This document shows, one piece after another, positions 22,388 to 34,981 of a DNA stretch of 64,000 nucleotides (the stretch's first letter is position 1; the number at the start of each line of letters is the position of its first letter). The translations under genes and the position numbers were made by a program. The stretch comes from Cryptomeria japonica. Lineage: Eukaryota; Streptophyta; Pinopsida; Cupressales; Cupressaceae. The notes under the pieces were generated by a model. The model was not told where the DNA came from and made no database searches. It was given only the letters and a program-made list of their open reading frames with translations. The stretch is taken from NCBI RefSeq assembly GCF_030272615.1, contig NC_081408.1:763427673-763491672 (forward strand). The letters are read 5' to 3'.

Positions 22388-23861
22388 ATGCAAAAAGTGG
22401 AAACAGGATCTGACACAAAATCAGAGAAAACTATCAAACTTGTATCAATCATCAAAGACCTGTTCTCACCCTACAACATACAAGTTCACAGCACTGCTAG
22501 AATCTAGGACGATACCTCTGAGACTGATTCCAATGAATATGAATGGGGCAGCTGTTCTAACATTACTGAAGATATTTGTGCAAATGACAATAATACACCC
22601 ATCTCTCAAGAAGAACGCGACACAAAATCTAGACCACTGGAATTTGGTCCACAAAATATCTATGACGCCAAGGAAAATGAGCAACGACATTATGAGCAAG
22701 TATATACGAAAAATGATACCATCAAAAACCTCGACGAAATCCTTAATTTCTTTAACACCCCAACCAATCACAAGGATAACTCCATCCTGACACTTACAAC
22801 AGTAGAACTTGATCCACCTAATGACTACTTACCACTTGTCTTTCCTGACCTCATAGACTGGGATGAACCTGACACTCATGATATACCAATTTCTCCAAAT
22901 GATGAATCCATTATCCATTACTTATGTATCATTAACCTGGAGACAAACTCTACCAGTGAACAAAGTAATGACATATGGAATCGGGGGAGTGCCAAGTCTC
23001 TCAGTCATAAAAATGAACAAAATAAAGGATCTACTGTTGAAAACCAGTCAATGGCAGCAATAGATCACAAAAAAGTAAAAATAAAGGATGCATCTGAGGG
23101 TGAAAAACTTTTTAAGGCACCTAAGGATGGGAGACTTGACACTCTTCTAGAGCATTATCATGAGCGATCACCCATATTGATTGAGCCCACTCAATCAATC
23201 AACATTGGTACTACAGAAGCAACCAAAAATATACACCTTGCAGAATCTCTAACAGAGGAAGAAAGATCAAAATTTGTTAAATTTTTTAAAGAAAAGCAAA
23301 AAAACTTTGCTTGGTCATATGCAGATATGCCTGGGATTGATCCACAATTGATCATGCATCACCTATCCATTACTCCAGGAGTGAAGCCAGTCAAGCAAAA
23401 ACTGCGAAAAATGAATCCACATGTGGCACTCATGGTTAAAGTTGAACTGAAGAAACTATTAGGTGTTAGGTTCATTCGACCTATTGACTATGCTGAATGG
23501 ATTTCCAACATTGTACCGGTATCAAAACCAGATGGCAATACCAGAATATGTATTGATTTCATAGATGTCAATAAAGCTCGTCCAAATGATGACTTTCGTT
23601 TACCCAGTATCGACATCATTGTAGACCTCACAATAGGCCATGCAATGCTATCACTAATGCACGGTTTTTCAGGCTATAATCAAATCAAGATAGCCTTGGA
23701 GGATCAAGATAGAACAACATTTACCTATCCTTGGGGAACGTACTATTGGAACGCCATGCCTTTTGGCTTAAAGAATGCAGGAGCAACTTATCAACGAGCA
23801 ATGACAACAATCTTTCATGACATGATGCATACCTTCATGGAGGACTATGTGGATGATTTAT
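22388..23861 (+). pseudogene. Old Tat pol: protease-RT linker and first half of RT
   Basis: The sequence resumes old Tat after N1. The linker shows DSNEYEWGS-type acidic blocks like young Tat. RT runs from about 23051 (FAWSYADMPGIDP) to YVDDLL at 23848-23861. The motif-A aspartate is lost: LMHGFSGYN here against LMDGFSGYN in young Tat, so the polymerase would be dead even if expressed. The Sirevirus splits the frame within the codons of YVDDLL, and RT continues at 31378. Confidence 0.88.
23857..23861 (+). repeat. Left target-site duplication of the Sirevirus
   Basis: TTTAT is repeated at 31373-31377, and together they restore the reading DDLLAKS of old Tat RT. Confidence 0.9.
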
Positions 23862-25413
23862 TGTTGGCATTATGTGAACCAGTATGTGGACATAATGACA
23901 TTGTATGTTGTCATTGATGTCAATATGTTGAAGAGGTATGAACCGGCATATGTGAGAACTAGTATAACACTATGAACCGACATTTGTGCCAAAGTGAAGT
24001 GTTGTGCTTGTTCAAGATCAACCGGCATATGGTTATGGGAACCGGCACATGGAAACGTTGTATGACTACCGGTTGGTAGTCTCAACTTCAGGGTTTCCGG
24101 TTGAAGTGCTTCAACCTTGTATGGCTCAACCGGTGACATTTTGTGATGAGTTAGCATTGTAATGAAGAATAGATCATGTTGCCACGTCAACCTTGTGTGC
24201 ATGAAGGATCTTGCATAAAGGAGATTTTTCCTATCTACCTCGGGAATGTGCGAAGTCTGTAAATGGTGATAACATCTGATGGGTTATCAACCGCCATGAA
24301 ATTGGTTGAAAACAAACGATGGAGAATGTCTTGAGATTGGATCAAGATTGTTGCATTCAATACAGTATGATCAACGGTCAGGATTGAACTGTTTGAATTC
24401 CTTAACCTAACAGGTCTAGGGTTTAGGGTTTATGCTACCAACCTGTTTGTTGTCCTATAAGGTCAATGTTGTGACTCTTTCAGAGGTTGTTGGCAAAATT
24501 TGTGTGTGAGTATCCAAGAGAAGGGATACGAGATTCTTGCCAAACCAGAGGAGAGAAGTGATACCTGCAAAGTGTAAGTGCAGAAGGTGAAGAGGAGCTT
24601 AAGCGGATCTGCATTGGCATTAAGTGTTGTTGCCAGATCATTGAAATACCTATTGATCTCTAACCACCTCAATAGTTGGAAAATCCCCTAACAGGGTAGC
24701 CTTAACCAGCTTGTTGTAAATCCCTTAACAGGGTAACTCAAAGTTATTGAGATCTGGAAAGCTAGAGAGCTCTGGAAATCCTTTAGCTATTGAGTTCTTG
24801 AAATCCTCTAACAAGGTACCCTTAATAGGGTTTAACCCTTAACCGGGTATTGTAGCCATCCCTTAACTGTGTGATCTCTAACAGGATCGGTTCCTAGCAT
24901 AACCTTTTGTAATGTCTTTAACCGGACAAGGCTTCTAACATAATGGACTTCTAAAGAATTCAACAACAAGCTTGTGGGTATTCATCCCCACTGTGGTTTT
25001 TCCCAGTTGCGTTTCCATGTGAAAAATATGTGTGTCATATGTGATGCTTTTATCTTGTGATGCTTTGTTATTGCCTGTTAAGCATATGATGGTTCTATGT
25101 TTTATGCCTGTCAATAAAATATGTTGAACTAGCTATTGTGAAGATATGATGATAGATTACCTATTCATGCATAAGGGTGAAATGGTAGTGTAGTTTTGAG
25201 TTGAATGGAAAACATAGTGAGTAACCGATTTATGATTGTTTTAGTTGTTCTGGGTTTTACCGGTTGCACTCTGTTTCAAACCGGTGTCACTGTTTGCCAG
25301 TCATTTGGAGTAATTATTGTTGAACTGGTTTAGGACTGTATTTTGTCTGTACTGATTCACCCCCCCCCCTCTCAGTACCGGTTTGGTACTACTTGCTCAT
25401 CCTTTAGTTATCA
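23862..25413 (+). repeat. 5' LTR of the Sirevirus-like element
   Basis: The 1,552-bp LTR has a U3 (23935-24130) with repeated AACCGGCATATG / AACCGGCACATG and CCGGTTG motifs. A telomere-like box lies at 24417 and a weak TATA-like CCTATAAGG near 24453. Several CTTAACAGGGTA-type repeats occur between 24680 and 24890. The end shows the GTACTGA / TCAGTAC inverted repeat around a C run (25349-25378). Confidence 0.9.
24417..24432 (+). promoter_or_regulatory. Telo-box-like motif in the Sirevirus LTR
   Basis: TAGGGTTTAGGGTTTA contains two TTTAGGG units. The complementary AAACCCTA is the plant telo-box found near start sites of growth-related genes. It lies about 20 bases before the TATA-like sequence and is kept in the 3' LTR at 30371-30386. 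Confidence 0.55.
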
Positions 25414-25415
25414 AT

Positions 25416-25427
25416 TGGTATCAGAGC
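25416..25427 (+). other. Primer-binding site of the Sirevirus-like element
   Basis: TGGTATCAGAGC lies two bases after the LTR and is complementary to the 3' end of initiator-Met tRNA. Confidence 0.92.
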
Positions 25428-25484
25428 TTCCTCCAGGTCCTCTGTGTTGTAAGCTTAACCGCTTGAGGTAAAGATCCCAGTCAA

Positions 25485-26894
25485 ATGATGAAGAGGGAAG
25501 GTCCAAATTTTAATAGGAAAAATTTTGGTATATGGAAAGATAGGATGAATATATTCATCAAAAGCATGGGTGCTCAACACTGGAGTTATGTTGAGAACAT
25601 CTATGTTGTCCCTACCAGTACTCTCACCGATGACCAAAAGAGAGAGATACAAGAAAATGGGAAAGTCATGGAAGCTCTCATTAGTAGTTTATCTGAAATT
25701 GAGTTTATTGATGTTCAGGACAAGGTAAATCCCAAAGAGGTATGGGATGCTCTTGAAAATATCTATGGTGGTGATGAACATGTAAAACAGGCTAAGGAAG
25801 AAAGCCTGAGAGGGAAGTTTGAAGATATGCGGATGGTTGAAGGTGAGACCATTCAGCAGTATGGAATAAGAATCAAAATAGTTGTTGGAGAAATTAAGAG
25901 TGCAGGTGGTAAAATAGAAGACTCCACTATGGTAAGCAAAGTCTTGAGATCCCTATTGTCGGTCTATGCAATACGGGTTGCTGCCATTCAGGAGCTAAGA
26001 TCAATAGACAAGACTAAGGTATCCTTGGACTCCATCATAGCAAAGTTGACAGCCTATGAGCTAAATAGTTTTGATGGTAGTGTTCAAAAGACTGAATCAA
26101 CTTTCATAGCTTCTGTTGTACCATCCAAGAAAGGAAAAGAAGCAAGCACTAGTGGTGAACCAAGACAGAGTAGAGTAATGGATGATGAGGAGTTTTTGAT
26201 GGAATTTGAAGCTCTACTTGCCAGGAAACTTCCTAAAGGAACCGGTAAATACAAAGGTAAGCTACCCTTGAAATGCTTTTCTTGTAACTGGATAGGACAT
26301 ATTGCTATAAACTATCCTAATGGCGATAACAAGGACAAACTAGAAAGGTTTAGGAAATTCAAAGGAGGAAACCGGAGAAACCGTTTTGTGGCAGTTGATG
26401 AAGGTGTCACAGATGAAGAATCAGAGGATGAAGAAAATGAAGATATTGTGTTTGTTGCTGTCAAAGAAGATGTGTCAGAAAAGAAGGCTCTTGTCTCTAG
26501 GTTTGATAATTACAAAGAGTGGATCATTGACAGTGGCTGTTCTCACCATATGACTGGTGACCGAAGCAAGTTTCTATCCTTGGAGGAGTATGATGGAGGT
26601 GTGGTTCGCTTTGGCAATGATGCACCATGCATGGTCAAAGGTACAGGGTCCATCTCTCTGAATGGAAAGAGCAGTGCTGACAATGTGTATTGGGTTGATG
26701 GTCTTAGAAACAACCTTCTGAGTGTTGCCCAGCTGAATGACAGTGGCCTCACTCTGGAATTCAAGAATGGAGTTTGCATAATCAAAGGAAAAGATGGTGA
26801 ATTGGTGGCCACCGACATGAAAACCAAAGGTAACCTATTTCATCTGAATGCAAATATAAGTACATGTCTTATGGCTAAGTTTGATGATAGCTAG
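25485..26894 (+). pseudogene. Sirevirus gag and protease
   Basis: The frame is open for 469 codons from MMKREGPNF. Residues about 1-230 are the copia Gag (FGIWKDRMNIF). A zinc knuckle follows near residue 264, CFSCNWIGHIAINY, in which the fourth ligand is Tyr instead of Cys. The protease motif is DSGCSHH near residue 349. The stop at 26892-26894 is a TAG in the middle of the polyprotein, and the same frame continues into integrase. The knuckle defect and the stop both point to loss of function. Confidence 0.85.
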
Positions 26895-29576
26895 ATATGG
26901 CATAGGAGACTCTGTCATGTAAACTTTGATAACATTGTGAAGGCTAGTAAGATCAAGGCAGTTAGAGGGTTGCCGGTGCTAAGCAAACCAGATAATACCT
27001 TGTGTAGAGAATGTCAATTGGGGAAAATGTCTTCCTCAACCTTTAAAGGTAAATCTTTCACTGCTAACAACTTGCTTGATCTTGTGCATACTGATTTATG
27101 TGGTCCTATGAAAACTAGAAGTGTGCAGGCTGATAGGTACTTCATGATTCTCACTGATGACTGCTCAAGAATGATGTGGGTTACATTCTTGAAAGACAAG
27201 TATGAAGCCTTTGTGAAGTTCAAAGCTTTTAGAGCATTAGTGGAGAAGGAAAGCGGTAAAAGGATCAAGTGTCTCAGAACTGATCAAGGAGGGGAATTCA
27301 CTTCCAGTGAATTCAACAAGTATTGTGAATAATTTGGCATCAAGAGGCAATTGTCTACCCCCTGACTCCACAACAGAATGGCCTAATAGAGAGGAATAAC
27401 TGGACTGTGGTTGAAGCAGCTAGAACCATGTTGATTCAAGGAAAGGTAGCTCACACCTTTTGGAGAGAAGCAGTGAGCACTGTAGTCTACACAATGAACC
27501 AAGTACTCATAAAGAAAGGTAAGGACAAAACTCCTTATGAGTATTGGACCGGTAAGACACCTGTGGTTAGCTACTTTAGAGTGTTTGGTAGCAAATGTTA
27601 CATCAAGAGGAGTGAACACTAGAGAAAATTTGATGCAAAATGTGATGAGGGAACATTCCTGGGATATTCCACCAAGAGTAAATCTCTCAAGTGTTTCAAC
27701 AATAGGACTCAGAGAATTATGGAAAGTATCAATGTGAGAGTTGATGAAATCTCTAAGAAACCAGAGGAAACCGGTAGTGAGCAAGTTGTAAATGAGCCGG
27801 TTGCAACCTTATGGGAACTGGTTGTCAGTCAACCAAGTACCAATAATAGTGTTCCTAAACCGGTGAATGTTGATACTGATGAAGATGAGGATGAAGAGGA
27901 AAAGAAAGAAGAACCAGTCAAGACTATTCCTCGGCATGTCAACCTGAATCATGATCCTAAGCAGATCATAGGAGATAAGGATGCAAGAATCCTTACCAGA
28001 AGAAAGATCAAAGAAAATTCATGTATGATCTTTGAATTTGAGCCTAAATCATTCAAAGAGGCTCATAAAGATGAAGACTGGATCAAGGCAATGGAAGAGG
28101 AACTTGACCAGATAGAGAAAAATGGTACGTGGTCCTTGGTACCCAGACCAGAGCATAAAAATGTCATTGGCACCAAATGGGTGTTTAGAAACAAGCTGAA
28201 TGAGGATGGCACAGTGATTAGGAACAAAGCTAGATTGGTGTGCAAAGGATATGCTCAAGCAGAAGGAGAATACTATGGAGAAACCTTTGCTCCTATAGCC
28301 AGATTGGAAGGAGTTCGTATGCTTCTTGCATATGCAGCTTTTAAAGGCTTCAAAGTATATCAAATGGATGTAAAATCAACATTCCTAAATGGTATACTTG
28401 AAGAGGAGGTGTATATTGAGCAACCAGATGGGTTTGCCCTATTTGAAGACAATGACATGGTATGTAGGCTACATAAAGCCTTATATGATCTAAAGCAAGC
28501 ACCGAGGGCATGGTATGAGTGCCTTCATTCCCATCTTGTGAAGATTGGATTTGAGAGAACAAGTGAAGATAGTAATATCTACTTGAAGTTTGAAGGAGAT
28601 CAGATCCTGATCTGTGAGGTATTTGTTGATGACATTATCTTTGGTGGAGATGACAAGATGAGACATGAGTTTGCTAATGAGATGAAGGAAGAGTTTGAGA
28701 TGTCACTCATAGGGGAGATTAAGTTCTTCATTAGACTACAGATCCAATAGATGAAGGATGGAATCTTTATCACTCAGTCCAAGTATGTCAAAGAGGTGTT
28801 GAAGACCTTTGGCATGGAAGATAGCAAATCAGTTGGTACACTGATGGTGACCGGTTGTAAACTATCCAAAGAGGATGATTCAGCATTGGTTGATGAGAAG
28901 GAATATCGATCAATGATTGGTAAATTGCATTATGTATTGCATAGCAGACCGGATATTGCACATGCAGTTGGCAATACTACAAGGTTCTAGAAAAGTCCAA
29001 GAGAATCCAACTTGGTTGCAGTCAAGTGGATTCTTAGGTATCTAAAGGGAACTATTGACTATGGATTGTGGTATCCATATAGCAAGAACTTCAACTTGAA
29101 AGTGTTCACAGATGCTGATTGGGCTGGTAATGTAGATGACCGGAAGAGCACAACCAGTGGTGCATTCTTCCTTGGTGGTAGACTAGGCTCATGGATGAGT
29201 AAAAAGCAGAGTTGTATCTCTCAGTCTACAACGGAAGTAGAGTATGTTGCAGCTTTAATGAACTACACTCAGACAATTTGGATGAAAGCATGTACTGAAA
29301 GGCTTCAAAATCCCTATATCTGAACTGGTAAGTATATTCTGTGATAACACAAGTGCTATCAATATTTCAAAGAATCCGGTTTTACATTATAGAACCAAGC
29401 ACTTTGAGCTTAAGTATCATTTCTTGAGGGAAAAGGTTCAGAACAAAGAGATTGCACTGGAGCATGTGTCCAGTAAGGAGCAGTTAGCAGACATATTCAC
29501 CAAGCCTCTCCCAAAGACTACATTTACATACTTAAGAGGTGAATTCGGGGTACTACCCCTTCAAGAGGTGAACTAA
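26895..29576 (+). pseudogene. Sirevirus integrase, RT and RNase H
   Basis: Integrase: zinc region WHRRLCH through CRECQLGK (26896-27020), catalytic core HTDLCGP near 27088 and RTDQGGEF near 27280. A one-base loss near 27360 shifts the frame before the third catalytic residue. [10 protein letters not shown] near 28150, [10 protein letters not shown] near 28366 and FVDDIIFG near 28622, all catalytic residues present. RNase H: FTDADWAG near 29106 and EVEYVAA near 29238. A second frameshift lies near 29290 and the natural stop is at 29574-29576. TAG stops at 27620, 28748 and 28988 also break it. Confidence 0.88.
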
Positions 29577-29653
29577 AGGTATATTCTCCACATCAGTCAT
29601 GTATTGCATAGTCAAATCTTTCTTTAGGACTGGTGTGTTGAAGGATGCTACTC

Positions 29654-29815
29654 CTCAGGGGGAGCAGCATAATGGAACCAAGAAGCTTGTGCCTCCACTT
29701 TGGCATTGTTGTCAAAGGGGGAGAAGATGTAAAGCGGAGATGTGAAGCGGAGAGTTATCTTTGGTGAAGCAGAGAGATATCTTTGTATATTGCCATCAAT
29801 GCCAAAGGGGGAGAT
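29654..29815 (+). other. Repeated polypurine tracts before the Sirevirus 3' LTR
   Basis: Three copies of a GGGGGAG tract occur near 29657, 29714 and 29805. The last, CCAAAGGGGGAGAT at 29802-29815, abuts the LTR and is the likely plus-strand primer. Multiple copies are, from memory, a described Sirevirus trait. Confidence 0.8.
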
Positions 29816-31372
29816 TGTTGGCATTATGTGAATAGGTATGTGGACATAATGACATTGTATGTTATCATTGATGTCAATATGTTGAAGAGGTATGAACCAG
29901 CATATGTGAGTACTGGTATAACACTGTGAACCGACATTTGTGCCAAAGTGAAGCGGTGTGCTTGTTCAAGATGAACCGGCATACGGTTATGGGAACCGGC
30001 ACATGGAAGCGTTGTATGACTACCGGTTGGTAGTCTCAACTTCAGGGTTTCCGGTTGAAGTTCTTCAAACCTGTATGGCTCAACTGGTGACATTGTGTGA
30101 TGAGTTAGCATTGTAATGAAGAACAGATCATGTTGCCATGTCAGCCTTGTGCGCGTGAAGGATCTTACATAAAGGAGATTTTTCCTATCTACCTCGAGAA
30201 TGTGCAAAGTCTATAAACGGTGATAACGTGTGATGGGTTATCAGCCGCCATGAAATTGGTGGAAAACAAATGATGGAGAATGTCTTGAGATTGGATCAAG
30301 ACTGTTGCATTCAATACAGTATGATCAACGGTTAGGATTGAACTGTTTGAATTCCTTATCCTAACAGGTCTAGGGTTTAGGGTTTATGCTACCGACCTGT
30401 CTATTGTCCTATAAGGTCGAAGTTGTGACTCTTTCAGAGGTTGTTGGCAAAAGTTGTGTGCGAGTATCCAAGAGAAGGGATACATGATTGTTGCCAGACC
30501 AGAGGAGAGAAGTGATACCTACAGAGTGTAAGTGCAAAAGGTGAAGAGGAGCTTAAGCGGATCTGCATTGGCATTGAGTGTTGTTACCAGATCATTGAAA
30601 TACCTATTGATCTCTAACAATCTCAACAATTGGAAAATTCCCTAACAGGGTAGCCTTAACCGGCTTGTTGTAAATCCCTTAATAGGGTAACTCAAAGTTA
30701 TTGAGATCTGGAAAGCTAGAGAGCTCTGGAAATCCTTTAGCTATTGAGTTCTTGAAATCCTCTAACAAGGTACCCTTAACAGGGTTTAACCCTTAACCCA
30801 GTATTGTAGCCATCCCTTAACCGGGTGATCTCTAACAGGATCGGTTCCTAGCATAACCTTTTGTAATGTCTTTAACCGGACAAGGCTTCTAACAGAGGAG
30901 ACTTCCAAAGAGTTCAACAACAAGCTTGTGGGTATTCATCCCCATCGTGGTTTTTCCCAGTTGGGTTTCCACGTGAAAAATATGTGTGTCATATGTGATG
31001 CTTTTATCTTGTGATTCTTTGTTATTGCCTGTTAAGCATATGATGGTTTTGTGTTTTATGCCTGTCAATAAAACATGTTGAACTAGTTATTGTGAAGATA
31101 TGATGATAGATTACCTATTCATGCATAAGGGTGAAATTGTAGTGTAGTTTTTAGTTGAATGGAAAACTCAGTGAGTAACCGGTTTATGATTGTTTTAGTT
31201 GTTCTGGGTTTTACCGGTTGCACTTTGTTTCAAACCGGTGTCACTATTTGCTAGTCATTTGGAGTAATTGTTGTTGAATCGGTTTAGGACTGTATTTTGT
31301 CTGTATTGATTCACCCCCCCCCCCCACCTCTCAGTACCAGTTTGCTACTACTTTGTCATCATTGAGTTATCA
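29816..31372 (+). repeat. 3' LTR of the Sirevirus-like element
   Basis: The 1,557-bp LTR differs from the 5' copy at scattered sites, and its C run is longer (about 13 against 10). It keeps the telo-box, the AACCGG motifs and the terminal inverted repeat, now with one G-T mismatch. Confidence 0.9.
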
Positions 31373-31377
31373 TTTAT
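31373..31377 (+). repeat. Right target-site duplication of the Sirevirus
   Basis: TTTAT matches 23857-23861. Confidence 0.9.
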
Positions 31378-33943
31378 TAGCTAAATCCTTCACTAGAGTA
31401 GAACATCTAAGTCAGGCTCAACCCTAAGAAGTGTGTCTTTGGGGTTACATCAGGCAAGTTACTAGGCTACATAGTTTCAGCTAAGGGTATTGAAGTAGAT
31501 CCAACAAAGGTACAAGCCATTATGGAGATGCCACCACCAAAGAACATCAGTCAGCTTAGATCTCTACAAGGACGACTCCAGACAATCAGGTGATTCATCA
31601 CTCAACTAGCAGATAAGAGTCTCCCATTCAATCATTTGCTACATAAAAATGTACCATTCAGATGGGAAGCCAAATGTGCCGAATCATTTTATCAAATCAA
31701 ATAGTATTTAATGAACCCACCAGTTCTAGTACCACCAATCACAAGGAAGCCACTCATTCTCTATATTTCAATAACAGACATATCACTGGGGGCATTGTTA
31801 GCACAAGAAGATCAACAAGGAAAGGAACGAGCTATATACTACATCAGCAGAACATTGAATGGATATGAACTCAACTACACATTCATTGAGAAGGCTTGTC
31901 TAACAGTGGTATTTTCCTCTCAAAAGTTTCGGCACTACATGCTAGCTCACACCATTAAGCTAGTTGCAAAAATCGATCCTCTTAAATATTTACTCAGCAA
32001 AGGAGCTCTTACGGGAAGATTGGCTAAATGGATCATGATTCTCAGTGAATTTGATAAACACTGCACAGAGCGATGAGCTATCAAAGGACAAGCAATTGCA
32101 GATCAACTGGCTGAAGGACCACTACCTAGAAAATAACCTATGGAGATCGAATTTCCAAATAGAGACGTTCTTGCTATCTCTACAACACAATGGACCTTAT
32201 ACTTTGATGGATCATTTACTCAACATGGCTCAAGTGCTGGCATTTTGTTCATCACTCCTGATGGGAACACCATACCAAGATCATATAGGCTTATGTTTCC
32301 ATGCACAAATAACGTTGTTGAATATGAGGCATTAGTTATAGGCATCAAAATGGTCGTAGAATGGAGAATCACATAATTAAAAGTCTACGGAGACTCACAA
32401 CTAGTTATCAATCAAATCAACGATGACTATTAGACAATGGACGACAAGTTGCTACCATACAAGCGAATGGTGGATGATTTCAAACAATATTTTGTACACA
32501 TCACCTTTGAGAAAATACCAAGGTTGGACAACAGAGTAGCTGATGCAATGGCTACTATCACTTCACTATTGCAAATTCTAGAGCAACAGAGTCGTTATGA
32601 GTTTCTAGTAGAGCAACTGTTCTCCCCAGCCTATGACCATTCTAATTCCCATGTTATCTATGCCTTGACTGGTTCTGACTCTCCATTATATGGCCCAATA
32701 TATGAATATCTAAAGAAAAATATCCTACCCATTGACCTATCCCGAAACCAAAAACGTAACTTTATCCGACAAGTTGCCTGTTATACTCTTACTACTGATA
32801 CTTTGTACCGTTTAGGTCTAGATGGTACTCTTCTTCGTTGCCTTGATCATAATGACTCTGACTCCGCTTTACACGAGTTTCATGAAGGTATCTGTAACAT
32901 ACATTCCAGTGGTACTACTCTTACTAAAAAGCTTCTAAGAATGGGATATTACTGGCCAACAATGGAAAAAGACTCTTATCACTTTGCAAAGAAGTGTCCT
33001 AAATGCCATATCCATGGCAATCTTATACATGCACCAGCACAGGAACTGCAGCCATTCACAACATCCTGGCCTTTTTGTCAATGGGGACTAGACTTGGTTG
33101 GGAAAATTCATCCTTGACCTTCAAATGGACACAAGTTCATTATAACTGCAACAGAATACTTTACCAAATGGATTGAAGCAGTCCCCATGACCACAGTGAC
33201 TGGGAAACAAATTTCCTCTTTTATCCTTAATTATCTAATCTGCAGATATGACATTCCAAGTTCCATCATCACAGATAATGGAGGACCTTTCAAGAACCAA
33301 GATGTGCAAGAACTATGTGAAAATTTTAAAAATCCAACATCGTTTTTCCACACCTTACTACCCACAGGGGAATGGTCAGGCAAAAGCATCCAACAAGACA
33401 ATATTGAAAATCCTAAAGAAAATAGTGAATGATGCAGGCAAAGACTGGCATATACAACTCAATCCAGCACTTTGGGCATACAGAACTAGCATCCACACAC
33501 CTACGGGAGCTACACCATATTCACTGGTATATGGATTAGAGGCAATTTTACCCTTGGAGGTAGAAATTCCATCTCTCCGAGTCTCTCTGAAAGGCTTAAT
33601 CCCTGATGAAGAGTATCAAGTTAACTGACTACAAGAGCTTGAACTTCTAGATGAAAGATGCCAACGTGCCTACACTCATCTCAAAGCATATCAGCAACAC
33701 ATGTGCAGGAGCTATAACCACAAGGTCATTCCCCAAATTTTTAAAATTGGTGACCTAGTACTCAAAGAAAATCCTAGAAATCAGCAAGATCAGGAAAAGA
33801 AAGGGAAATTTGAACCTAACTGGTTAGGTCCCTATGTCATTATATCAGCCTATGGATTAGGTGCCTATCAGCCAACAACTTCAAAAGGAGATGTGCTCGA
33901 CAAACCAACTAACAGCATCCATCTGAAGAAATACTACACTTAA
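31378..33943 (+). pseudogene. Old Tat pol: rest of RT, RNase H, archaeal-type RNase H, integrase
   Basis: After LLAKSFTR a short deletion and frame change join to the RT thumb (NPKKCVFGVTSGKLLGY). RNase H is at about 31711-32075. The second RNase H, with LYFDGSFTQHGSSAG near 32200 and KVYGDSQLV near 32380, is the Tat hallmark. Integrase has the zinc region HEGICNIHS...CPKCHIHG (32881-33020) and ITDNGGPF near 33270, followed by frameshifts. It ends NSIHLKKYYT at 33943, like the young Tat C terminus. Several in-frame stops are present. Inactive. Confidence 0.9.
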
Positions 33944-34981
33944 GTAGTCTAATGCACAGAAAAGTCAAAAATCAAAAAATCAAAAAATCAAGAAAAAACA
34001 AATAAAGAGGTACAATAAAAGCAACTAGTGAAAACCTGGCAACAGGCGCTATTTTGAGAGGACAACTCCTCTATCTATATCTATACCATTATATCCACAG
34101 TAAAGCACTATCGGCCATCACCCGACATTTTGTTAATCACAATATCCATCCAGTACATACTCAGCATAGTCAATATCCTGATTTATCATCATATCCTTTT
34201 ACTGCATCTCACCATGGCTTGGTAATCCCTCTACATATCCACCTTAAGAGGCACACTCGGCTAGAGGCAGTATTAATCAAAAACTTGCAACACGTTCAAG
34301 ATGTCAAAAACTTGTCACAAACTCAGAACATCATATCCAGCAAGCAAAACTCACACAATCGCAAAACCACACATTTATCACTTAACAAGATTCACAAAAT
34401 ATGATGGATGATTTTTTGAAGTATCAAATGTTGCATCTTGTACAAAGTTTTGACTATTTTTGCACTTGAACTTTTTGAATTATTGGATCCTCTAAAATTT
34501 TCTCAACAAATGCTTCGCACTAGAGAAAGTCGTGGGGATTCCAATATTTTTTTAGTTTTTTGTCTGTGAGGCGATCATTTGTAGTGTGTAAATACTTATC
34601 CTGAGACGTGATTCACCACATATCACTAAAGACATGCTTCCACTTTACGCATACAAATGGTTTAATCTTGTCTCTTTATATGCAATCTACACTCATGTCG
34701 TCCTGGTTCAATTATACCTTGACGCATGTGCTATCTTGCAAAATCAAAAATCATGTAATTTTTCTCAGGTCATTATGGTTCAATTATACCATTATGCTTG
34801 TATAAATTTTTAACATATCCCAAAACAAATCAATGCTCAATGATGATACATATAAAGAAAGCAAACAACATGTGGCTATACAGGGATGACAAATATAGAA
34901 CGAGGATGCTCAAAATCAATTAATTGCATATCATTTAAACATTTAGTTGCATATCATTTTACAATTAGTTGCATATCATAT
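33944..34981 (+). other. 3' untranslated region of old Tat
   Basis: It begins with an A-rich tract of repeated CAAAAAATC and then AAAACCTGGCAACAGGCGC, which aligns with young Tat at 53492. There is no supported gene. Near the end, TAGTTGCATATCATTT-like units recur about every 28 bases (34922-34980). Confidence 0.6.

Larger units (their letters stand above)
23862..31372 (+). mobile_element. Sirevirus-like Ty1/copia element, complete but decayed
   Basis: LTRs of about 1.55 kb (TGTTGGCATTATG...TTATCA), TSD TTTAT, initiator-Met PBS and PPT are all present. Gag, protease, integrase, RT and RNase H follow in copia order. Sirevirus assignment rests on the GGGGGAGATTGTTGG PPT/LTR junction, the repeated purine tracts, and integrase-end residues of the [10 protein letters not shown] type. 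The coding region has several stops and two frameshifts. There is no env-like ORF between RNase H and the 3' LTR. Confidence 0.88.

Noticed and set aside
24417-24432. Interstitial telomeric repeat
   Set aside because: There are only two units, and they are present in both LTRs. It is part of the LTR promoter and not a telomere remnant.
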